Assembly (NCBI GenBank): GCA_017858295.1
Contig: JAFMBU010000034.1
Span: 1-12,835, forward strand
Source: Porticoccaceae bacterium
GTDB lineage: Bacteria; Pseudomonadota; Gammaproteobacteria; Pseudomonadales; Porticoccaceae
Direction of reading: 5' to 3'
Length of the DNA: 12,835 nucleotides
This document shows positions 1-6,076 of the stretch, piece by piece (the first letter of the stretch is position 1; each line of letters starts with the position of its first letter). A program made the translations under genes and the position numbers. The notes beneath the pieces were generated by a model that saw only the letters and a list, made by a program, of their open reading frames with translations, was not told the DNA's origin and made no database searches.

Positions 1-323
1 AATCCTTGAAAGACTTGTTGGCGCTGCAGGATAAGCTGGTTACCATAGACAATATTCAGCGAGTGGTGGCAGACTACTTTAAGTTAAAAATGTCTGACTT
101 GCTCTCGAAACGTCGCAGCCGCTCAGTGGCTCGACCGCGGCAAATTGCCATGGCATTAGCCAAGGACCTGACTAACTATAGTCTGCCGGAAATCGGCGAG
201 TCCTTTGGTGGTAGAGACCATACTACTGTGCTTCACGCCTGTCGCAAGGTTAAAGAGTTAGAGGGTACAGATAGGGATGTTGAGCGGGATTTAAAGAATC
301 TCTATCGCACGTTATCGAATTAA
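1..323 (+). CDS. dnaA: Chromosomal replication initiator DnaA, C-terminal part (5' end outside window)
   Basis: The frame is open from the window edge to the TAA at 321-323 and encodes about 106 residues, the last part of a protein usually about 450-500 aa long. Visible are the end of the AAA+ lid region (LLALQDKLVTIDNIQ) and all of domain IV, the DNA-binding domain. It includes the LLSKRRSRSVARPRQ basic region and the DnaA signature GGRDHTTVLHACRK, whose helix-turn-helix contacts the 9-mer DnaA box. DnaA-ATP binds and opens oriC and also regulates its own gene. The protein ends in RTLSN, close to the E. coli end RTLSS, so the C-terminus is complete. The leftmost possible start in the window, a TTG at position 6, is not a real start; the gene clearly continues upstream. 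dnaN follows on the same strand after 129 bases with no terminator visible. Confidence 0.97.
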   Translation, partial: SLKDLLALQDKLVTIDNIQRVVADYFKLKMSDLLSKRRSRSVARPRQIAMALAKDLTNYSLPEIGESFGGRDHTTVLHACRKVKELEGTDRDVERDLKNLYRTLSN

Positions 324-452
324 CAGGTGTATAAGTTTAGCGTTGGTAGAGTTGGCGCTTGTAGAACTAGGACCCGTAGGCAGATTTAGTAACATAGACT
401 TTAATCGTCTTTTAACAGATATCTTAAACAGTGCTGGAGATTAATCCTTACC

Positions 453-1553
453 ATGAAATTTAGCCTTTCCCGTGAAGCTTTACTCAAACCCTTACAGTTA
501 GTGGTCGGTGTTGTAGAGAGGCGCCAGACGCTGCCTATTCTGTCGAATGTTTTATTGACCTTGGATGGCTCTCGTTTAGCAGTAACCGGCACTGATCTGG
601 AAGTTGAGATTATTGGACATACTGAGGTTGTTAGTGCGGATGAGGCGGGAGAGGTTACTGTTTCGGCGCGCAAGTTGCTGGATATTTGCCGTTCGTTACC
701 TGAAGGTGCGAATATCAAATTTTCCAGTAGCGACGGCAAGGCTCAGGTGGTAAGTGGCCGCAGTCGATTTACGCTGGCGACTCTGCCGGCCAACGAGTTT
801 CCCTCTGTGGATAACGGTGAAAACAACATTCAGTTTGATATAGCTGGGGTTATTTTAAAGAATCTTATCGACGCTACTTCCTTTGCCATGGCGCAGCAAG
901 ATGTACGCTATTATCTCAACGGTATGCTTTGGGAAGTAAGTGCCAACAAACTCCGCGCAGTAGCCACAGACGGTCATCGTATGGCGCTCTGTGATGCTGA
1001 GTGCGCTATTGAGGTAGCCGAATTAACCAAGGCGATACTGCCGCGCAAAGGTGTTATTGAGCTGTCTCGCCTGGTTGCTGATGAGGGTGTTGTCCGTGTC
1101 GCCATGGGTTCAAATCATATTCGGGTAGATGGCAGTGATTACTGTTTTACGTCCAAATTAGTTGATGGCGCTTATCCAGACTATGATCGCGTATTGCCCA
1201 AGGGCGGTGATAAATTAGTGGAGGGTAATCGTGCCGAGCTGAAGCAGGCTTTTGGCCGCACAGCTATTCTCTCCAACGAAAAGTACCGTGGTGTACGCAT
1301 CATGTTGACTAACGGCGCAATCAAAATGGTTGCCAACAATCCGGAGCAGGAAGAGGCTGAAGAAGAAGTTGGCGTTGACTATGCTGGGGATGAATTGGAG
1401 ATTGGCTTCAATGTCAGTTATCTACTGGACGTACTCAATGTTCTAAAAGGTGATGCGGTTAGGCTAACCCTGTCTGATTCCAGTAGCAGTGCCCTAGTCG
1501 AAGATGCCGCTGACGGGTCTGCTGTCTACGTTGTTATGCCTATGCGACTGTAG
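453..1553 (+). CDS. dnaN: DNA polymerase III sliding clamp, beta subunit
   Basis: This gene encodes 366 aa, the same length as E. coli DnaN. The ring-shaped dimer encircles DNA and tethers Pol III, other polymerases, MutS and ligase. The start MKFSLSREALLKPLQ and the end VYVVMPMRL are family hallmarks; the C-terminal MPMRL residues line the cleft that binds clamp-binding peptides. Three successive clamp domains of about 120 residues fit the length. The N-terminal segment VVERRQTLPILSNVLL and the middle segment AVATDGHRMAL are typical. The ATG at 453 has a GGAGA at 436-440 as a somewhat distant ribosome site. The gene lies between dnaA and recF, the standard dnaA-dnaN-recF order, and is probably co-transcribed from a dnaA promoter outside the window. 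A perfect DnaA-box 9-mer lies inside the gene at 806-814. Confidence 0.98.
   Translation: MKFSLSREALLKPLQLVVGVVERRQTLPILSNVLLTLDGSRLAVTGTDLEVEIIGHTEVVSADEAGEVTVSARKLLDICRSLPEGANIKFSSSDGKAQVVSGRSRFTLATLPANEFPSVDNGENNIQFDIAGVILKNLIDATSFAMAQQDVRYYLNGMLWEVSANKLRAVATDGHRMALCDAECAIEVAELTKAILPRKGVIELSRLVADEGVVRVAMGSNHIRVDGSDYCFTSKLVDGAYPDYDRVLPKGGDKLVEGNRAELKQAFGRTAILSNEKYRGVRIMLTNGAIKMVANNPEQEEAEEEVGVDYAGDELEIGFNVSYLLDVLNVLKGDAVRLTLSDSSSSALVEDAADGSAVYVVMPMRL
806..814 (-). promoter_or_regulatory. Perfect DnaA-box 9-mer inside dnaN
   Basis: TGTGGATAA on the plus strand is TTATCCACA on the minus strand, an exact match to the high-affinity DnaA box. It encodes the end of Ser, then Val-Asp, in dnaN. 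It is isolated: no cluster of boxes and no AT-rich unwinding element surround it, so it is not an origin. It could titrate DnaA or be chance. A one-mismatch copy (CGTGGATAA) is at 2600-2608 in recF. Function is inferred; only the sequence match is seen. Confidence 0.4.
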
Positions 1554-1598
1554 AGGAGCGTTGGTTTACTTCTCTATGGTAGCTGGCGCTGCTAACTA

Positions 1599-2711
1599 AT
1601 GTTTTTATCAAAACTGGATATATTTCAGGTTCGCAACCTGCAAGCTGTCCAGCTTTCCTGTCATCCTCAGGCCAATATTATCTACGGGGCCAATGGCAGC
1701 GGCAAAACCAGTCTCTTGGAATCTATCTATTTACTCGGCCGTGGCCGCTCTTTCCGTCATCGTGATCTACGTGTGGTGGTCAACAATGACGCCGCTGAGT
1801 TAATCGTGTCTGCGCGTCTTAATCGAGAGGTGAGCGGCTCCAACCATCAGTTGGGCATCAAGCGTACCTCCAAGGGGCAGTTTGAAGCCCGTGTAGATGG
1901 GCAGTCCCTGCAGTCCGCGGTACAGCTGGTTTCTGAGTTACCTCTACAGTTAATTGATGCCCATAGCTTTATGCTTCTTGAGGGGGGACCGTTGCAGCGC
2001 AGGCAGTTTTTGGATTGGGGTGTGTTCCACGTGGAACATACTTACACCGAGGTCTGGAGGCGTTTTCAAAAAACGCTAAAACAGCGCAATCAACTGCTCC
2101 GACATGGTAGAATGGACGAAGATTTGTTGAGCACCTGGACAGCTGAACTTATCCCTCTTTGTGAGCAGATCACCGAGTATAGGCAAGCTTACCTAGGCCA
2201 GCTCAGAAAGCAGATCAAAAGAGCCCTAGGCGCGTTTCACGGCCTTGGTGAAGTTAGCTTTGAGTACTACTGTGGTTGGGATGATAGTCGATCACTTGAA
2301 GATGTCTATGTTCAGGACCGGGTTCGAGATATAGCCACCAAGACGACAAATCATGGTGCGCACCGAGCTGATATAAGAATAAAGGTTAATGGCCAGCCGG
2401 CGGCTGACCATCTTTCCAGAGGGCAGATAAAACTTCTTGTTTATGCGCTCAAGTTAGCCCAGGCCAGTCATTATAGGGAAAAGTCCGGTGAGTCCTGTCT
2501 TTTCCTCTTAGATGATTTGCCCGCTGAACTTGACTATCAGCATAGAGGCCAGGTGATTGCTTATCTGAACGATCTTGGGTGCCAGTACTTCATTACTGGC
2601 GTGGATAAACAAGATTTTGAGAGTTTGGTAGAAAAGATGCCCCACAAGATGTTCCACATGGAACATGGCGCGGCTTCGATTGATGAAACAACGGGAATAG
2701 AGAGTTTATGA
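1599..2711 (+). CDS. recF: DNA replication and repair protein RecF
   Basis: This gene encodes 370 aa, near the usual family length of about 360. RecF is an SMC-like ABC ATPase that works with RecO and RecR to load RecA at gaps in single-stranded DNA behind stalled forks. The Walker A motif GANGSGKTS is at residues 30-38. The ABC signature, here LSRGQ (normally LSxGQ), is at about 272-276. Walker B LFLLDD ends at D305-D306 and is followed by LPAELD. The conserved DWGxFH segment is at about 138-144. The ATG at 1599 gives the expected N-terminus (SKLDIFQVRNLQ) but has no clear Shine-Dalgarno sequence, so translation may depend on coupling to dnaN, 45 bases upstream. The stop overlaps the gyrB start as ATGA (2708-2711). 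Two parS-like palindromes lie within the gene and encode VFHVEH (142-147) and MFHMEH (351-356). Confidence 0.97.
   Translation: MFLSKLDIFQVRNLQAVQLSCHPQANIIYGANGSGKTSLLESIYLLGRGRSFRHRDLRVVVNNDAAELIVSARLNREVSGSNHQLGIKRTSKGQFEARVDGQSLQSAVQLVSELPLQLIDAHSFMLLEGGPLQRRQFLDWGVFHVEHTYTEVWRRFQKTLKQRNQLLRHGRMDEDLLSTWTAELIPLCEQITEYRQAYLGQLRKQIKRALGAFHGLGEVSFEYYCGWDDSRSLEDVYVQDRVRDIATKTTNHGAHRADIRIKVNGQPAADHLSRGQIKLLVYALKLAQASHYREKSGESCLFLLDDLPAELDYQHRGQVIAYLNDLGCQYFITGVDKQDFESLVEKMPHKMFHMEHGAASIDETTGIESL
2023..2038. other. parS centromere-like site, perfect 16-bp palindrome, within recF
   Basis: TGTTCCACGTGGAACA is a perfect inverted repeat and matches the ParB-binding parS consensus known from Pseudomonas (TGTTCCACGTGGAAC, then A or C). 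It is a variant of the Bacillus parS TGTTTCACGTGAAACA. ParB binds parS, spreads along flanking DNA and, with ParA, segregates the newly copied origin region. A location about 1.7 kb downstream of dnaA is where parS sites usually cluster. The site is embedded in recF codons 142-147 (VFHVEH), overlapping the conserved DWGxFH motif. No parA or parB gene is visible here; they would be elsewhere on the chromosome. Confidence 0.9.
2650..2665. other. Second parS-like site near the 3' end of recF
   Basis: TGTTCCACATGGAACA differs from the first site at one base: the central CG is CA, so the two central bases no longer pair while both seven-base arms are intact. It lies 627 bp downstream of the first site and is in the same coding phase (MFHMEH, residues 351-356). 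Because the arms that contact the ParB helix-turn-helix are retained, it may be a weaker second parS. The centre of parS is conserved in known sites, so reduced affinity is likely. It could also be a decaying site. Confidence 0.65.
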
Positions 2712-5122
2712 CTGACGAACAGAATTACGATTCTTCCAGTATTAAAGTACTAAAAGGCTTGGATGCAGTGCGCAAGCGCCCGGGAATGTACATTGGCGAT
2801 ACTGACGATGGCACCGGTCTGCACCATATGGTGTTTGAGGTGGTTGATAACTCGATTGATGAGGCCCTAGCTGGCCACTGTTCCGAGATTAAAATCGTCA
2901 TTCATCAGGATGAATCCATCACTGTCTCTGACAATGGTCGCGGCATTCCTACGGAGATGCACGAAGAGGGCGTGTCTGCTGCAGAAGTCATTATGACCGT
3001 ACTCCATGCTGGCGGTAAGTTCGATGATAACTCCTATAAGGTTTCTGGCGGTCTACACGGTGTCGGTGTTTCCGTGGTTAACGCCCTATCGGTTGCGCTG
3101 CGTCTGACGATTCGCCGCGGCGGAAAGGTCCATGAGCAGCATTACTCCCATGGAGAGCCACAGGGCCCCCTTGAAATTGTTGGTGATACAGAGGTTTCCG
3201 GCACAGAGGTGCACTTTGTACCCTCAGTGGACACCTTCACTAATATCAAATTCCACTTCGACATTTTGGCCAAACGCCTGCGCGAATTGTCGTTCCTTAA
3301 TTCCGGTGTGCGCATTGTTTTAGCCGACGAACGCAGCGGCAAGGAAGAGGTTTATGCCTATGAAGGTGGCTTGAGAGCCTTTGTTGAGTTTCTCAACACT
3401 AACAAAACCACTGTTAATAAGGTTATGCATTTCAATAGCCATCGCGAAGATGGCACCAGTGTTGAGGTTGCCTTGCAGTGGAACGATGGCTTCCAGGAAA
3501 ATATACACTGTTACACCAACAATATTCCCCAGCGCGATGGCGGCACGCACCTAGCCGGTTTCCGCTCAGCCTTGACCCGAGGTCTCAACACCTATATTGA
3601 GAAAGAGGGTATCAATGGCAAGGCAAAGGTTGCCACTACTGGCGATGACGCACGTGAGGGGCTCACCGCAATTATCTCGGTAAAAGTGCCGGATCCAAAA
3701 TTTTCGTCACAAACCAAAGACAAGTTGGTTAGCTCAGAGGTTAAAACCGCTGTTGAGCAGGAAATGGGTGAGAAATTTACCGAGTTCCTGCTGGAGTTTC
3801 CTCAGGATGCCCGCGCCGTTGTCAATAAGATGATCGATGCTGCTCGCGCTCGCGAGGCGGCGCGAAAAGCTCGTGAAATGACTCGCCGAAAGGGTGCGCT
3901 TGATATTGCTGGCCTCCCAGGCAAGCTCGCCGACTGTCAGGAAAAAGATCCTGCGCTGTCCGAACTTTACCTAGTGGAGGGAGATTCTGCAGGGGGATCT
4001 GCCAAACAGGGCCGTGATCGCCGCACCCAGGCAATTCTTCCTCTCAAGGGCAAGATTCTCAATGTTGAGAAGGCGCGCTTCGATAAAATGCTTTCCAGTG
4101 CCGAAGTTGGCACTCTGATTACAGCACTGGGCTGTGGCATAGGCACTGAAGAATTCAATGTTGCTAAATTGCGTTATCACACCGTGGTTATCATGACCGA
4201 TGCGGATGTGGATGGGTCGCATATTCGTACTCTATTGTTAACCTTCTTCTTCCGCCAAATGCGCGAGCTAGTTGAGCAGGGCCATATCTTTATCGCCCAG
4301 CCACCGCTGTATAAAGTGAATCGCGGGAAGAGTGAAAAATATGTAAAGGACGACGATGCACTGCTGGAGTATTTAACCGCTAAAGCGCTTGAAAACGCTG
4401 CGCTATACGTCAATGCCACGGCCCCCGGTATTAAGGGCACCGCCCTCGAGGACCTGGTCAGCAAGTACCGCCATGTTATAGGCCTAATTGATCGTATGTC
4501 CCTGGTTTACCCTAAAGAAATCCTCCATGCGCTTGTCTATACAAAGAGGTTTTCTGCAGAACTTCTGGAAAATTCGAGCGATCTTGCGGCCTGGTGTGCC
4601 GATCTTCAGGAAAAGCTTGAAACTTCGGATAGTGGAACTCATCGCTATAAGGTCTTGGTTGAGGAGGATACTGAGCACAATATCTTCCAGCCAAAGGTTG
4701 AGATTACCGCCCATGGCATCCCTAACTATCACCTGTTGAGCCGTGAATTATTTGCAGCCAATGAGTATCGCGCCATTGCCGGTCTTGGCGAGGTCTTGCA
4801 GGGACTCATAGAAGAGGGTGCCTATGTTCAGCGGGGCGAGCGCAATGCTCAGGTTGAAAGCTTTACTGACGCTTTGGATTGGCTGATGGCCGAATCACGC
4901 AGAGGCATTAGTACTCAGCGCTATAAGGGGCTGGGTGAAATGAACCCGGGCCAGCTCTGGGACACCACTATGGATCCTGATGCCCGACGTATGTTGCGCG
5001 TGACTATTGAAGACGCGATTGCCGCGGATCAAATGTTCACTACCTTGATGGGCGATCAGGTTGAGCCGCGTCGCGACTTTATTGAAACCAATGCGCTATC
5101 GGTAGTAAATCTGGACGTTTGA
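2708..5122 (+). CDS. gyrB: DNA gyrase subunit B
   Basis: This gene encodes 804 aa, identical in length to E. coli GyrB and including the insertion in the C-terminal half typical of Gram-negative gyrases. GyrB is the ATPase subunit of the A2B2 topoisomerase that adds negative supercoils. The GHKL ATPase domain shows E44 and N48 in FEVVDNSIDEA (catalytic Glu and Mg-binding Asn), DNGRGIP, and GGLHGVGVSVVNALS. The transducer domain carries the QTKDKL lysine region. The TOPRIM domain has EGDSAGG with E424, then the DADVDG motif with D498 and D500. D426 and K447 are wild type, so no classical quinolone-resistance change is seen there. The C-terminal segment QRYKGLGEMNPGQLW contacts GyrA. The start overlaps the recF stop, implying translational coupling. 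A strong terminator lies 64 bases after the stop. Confidence 0.98.
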   Translation: MTDEQNYDSSSIKVLKGLDAVRKRPGMYIGDTDDGTGLHHMVFEVVDNSIDEALAGHCSEIKIVIHQDESITVSDNGRGIPTEMHEEGVSAAEVIMTVLHAGGKFDDNSYKVSGGLHGVGVSVVNALSVALRLTIRRGGKVHEQHYSHGEPQGPLEIVGDTEVSGTEVHFVPSVDTFTNIKFHFDILAKRLRELSFLNSGVRIVLADERSGKEEVYAYEGGLRAFVEFLNTNKTTVNKVMHFNSHREDGTSVEVALQWNDGFQENIHCYTNNIPQRDGGTHLAGFRSALTRGLNTYIEKEGINGKAKVATTGDDAREGLTAIISVKVPDPKFSSQTKDKLVSSEVKTAVEQEMGEKFTEFLLEFPQDARAVVNKMIDAARAREAARKAREMTRRKGALDIAGLPGKLADCQEKDPALSELYLVEGDSAGGSAKQGRDRRTQAILPLKGKILNVEKARFDKMLSSAEVGTLITALGCGIGTEEFNVAKLRYHTVVIMTDADVDGSHIRTLLLTFFFRQMRELVEQGHIFIAQPPLYKVNRGKSEKYVKDDDALLEYLTAKALENAALYVNATAPGIKGTALEDLVSKYRHVIGLIDRMSLVYPKEILHALVYTKRFSAELLENSSDLAAWCADLQEKLETSDSGTHRYKVLVEEDTEHNIFQPKVEITAHGIPNYHLLSRELFAANEYRAIAGLGEVLQGLIEEGAYVQRGERNAQVESFTDALDWLMAESRRGISTQRYKGLGEMNPGQLWDTTMDPDARRMLRVTIEDAIAADQMFTTLMGDQVEPRRDFIETNALSVVNLDV

Positions 5123-5185
5123 TCTGGGTGCTATACAGGCTGATGGTCGCTTAATTAAGGGCCTGGCGCTTAAAGCCGTAATATG

Positions 5186-5221
5186 AAAACGCCGCCTAGT
5201 ATCACTGGGCGGCGTTTTTTT
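5186..5221 (+). terminator. Rho-independent terminator after gyrB
   Basis: A 15-bp stem (5186-5200 with 5204-5218, including one G-T pair) has a three-base loop and a GC-rich core, GCCGCC/GGCGGC. A run of seven T (5215-5221) overlaps its 3' arm. This ends transcription of the dnaA-dnaN-recF-gyrB block. Read on the minus strand, the same stem ends in four T, so it may also serve weakly as the terminator of the converging glyQ-glyS-plsC operon. Confidence 0.9.
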
Positions 5222-5223
5222 GT

Positions 5224-5252
5224 CAGCTGAACCCAGAACCCAGGTTCAGCTG
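5224..5252. repeat. Perfect 10-bp inverted repeat between convergent operons
   Basis: CAGCTGAACC (5224-5233) and GGTTCAGCTG (5243-5252) form a perfect 10-bp stem with a nine-base loop. The block also contains a direct repeat, GAACCCA twice (5229-5242). It starts two bases after the gyrB terminator T-run and ends 30 bases from the plsC stop codon. No T-run follows on either strand, so it is not a canonical terminator. It may stabilise the 3' end of the plsC transcript or cooperate with the adjacent hairpin. Confidence 0.65.
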
Positions 5253-5282
5253 TGATAGCTGCCTTATGGTTTCTTTAAGGGA

Positions 5283-6005
5283 TTACAGCGCACTGTCTAT
5301 CCACTGGCGAGCCTGCTCGGTCAACTCGCGAGGATTGCCCTCGCTGGTATCCATGGGCGGCCCTATCACCAGATTAATGGTTCCAGGTGTTTTCAGCCAA
5401 CTGTCCGCCGGCCAGCAGTGCCCTGCGTCGTGACGCACCGGCAGCAGCTGAACTCCAGCGGCTTTAGCCAGCGCCGCACCACTGGTCATAAAGTTACCCA
5501 GTTCTGGGGTGCGAACACGGGTTCCCTCGGGGAAAATAATCACATTAATCCCCTGGGTTAAGCGCTGCTTACCCTGCTTTAATACCTGGCGAATGGCACC
5601 ACCGGGGTTGGACCGCTTGATCGCGATGGCGCGCATAAAATAGAGCCCCCAGCCAAAGAATGGGATCCACAGAAGCTCGCGTTTAAGAATCACGCTGGCG
5701 GGAATAAACAGATACTGAAGATAAAAGGTTTCCCAGGTACTTTGGTGGTTACTTAGCACCACGCAGGCATTGGCGGGAATATTGTCGAGGCCGCGGACGT
5801 GGATCTTGACGCCACAGATCAGGCGCAGCCAGAGCATTAATACTCTGTTGCCAGAGGTGACGCAGAGCTGGCGGTAACGAAACGGCAAAAACCCCACTAA
5901 GCAAAGCGCCAGAAGCATCAGCAGAACTAACACCACTAGTCCCACATAAAACACAAAGGCTCTTACCCCCTGCCATAGTTTCATCATTCCATTGACACTG
6001 CTCAT
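5283..6005 (-). CDS. PlsC-family 1-acyl-sn-glycerol-3-phosphate acyltransferase
   Basis: This gene encodes 240 aa from the ATG at 6005. The family transfers an acyl chain to lysophosphatidic acid to make phosphatidic acid at the inner membrane. A hydrophobic N-terminal segment, residues about 16-41, anchors the protein. Motif I is NHQSTWE (H87, E92), i.e. HX4E rather than the common HX4D. Motif II lies around MRAIAIKR, motif III is FPEGTR (158-163), and a proline-containing motif IV is LLPVRHDAG. The start was chosen because GGGGAG sits five bases upstream. An in-frame TTG at 6068 would add 21 polar residues but lacks a ribosome site. The gene is last in glyQ-glyS-plsC. In Pseudomonas aeruginosa the gene next to gyrB (PA0005, called lptA) is of this type, so this is likely its orthologue. 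Exact acyl acceptor and donor are not shown by the sequence. Confidence 0.9.
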   Translation of the reverse strand: MSSVNGMMKLWQGVRAFVFYVGLVVLVLLMLLALCLVGFLPFRYRQLCVTSGNRVLMLWLRLICGVKIHVRGLDNIPANACVVLSNHQSTWETFYLQYLFIPASVILKRELLWIPFFGWGLYFMRAIAIKRSNPGGAIRQVLKQGKQRLTQGINVIIFPEGTRVRTPELGNFMTSGAALAKAAGVQLLPVRHDAGHCWPADSWLKTPGTINLVIGPPMDTSEGNPRELTEQARQWIDSAL

Positions 6006-6010
6006 TAGCA

Positions 6011-6016
6011 CTCCCC
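6011..6016 (-). promoter_or_regulatory. Shine-Dalgarno sequence deciding the plsC start
   Basis: GGGGAG on the minus strand is followed by the five bases TGCTA and then ATG (6005). This is the best ribosome site near the gene and favours the 240-aa product over the longer reading from TTG at 6068. Confidence 0.75.
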
Positions 6017-6076
6017 GCTGCTGAATTCGCCTACTACTATCTATTACTGCGCTATTTATTGCTGGCAAACAGAATA

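Noticed and set aside
324..452. dnaA-dnaN gap as a candidate replication origin
   Set aside because: It contains no DnaA-box cluster, no 13-mer-like AT-rich array and is only 129 bases. The origin is more likely upstream of dnaA, outside the window.
401..739. Minus-strand frame of 112 codons across the dnaN start
   Set aside because: It is antisense to conserved dnaN codons, with no ribosome site or family resemblance.
5149..5159. CGCTTAATTAA shared between the post-gyrB gap and the repeat at about 10293-10303
   Set aside because: It is an 11-base AT-rich match containing the palindrome TTAATTAA. With only two copies and different contexts it is probably chance.
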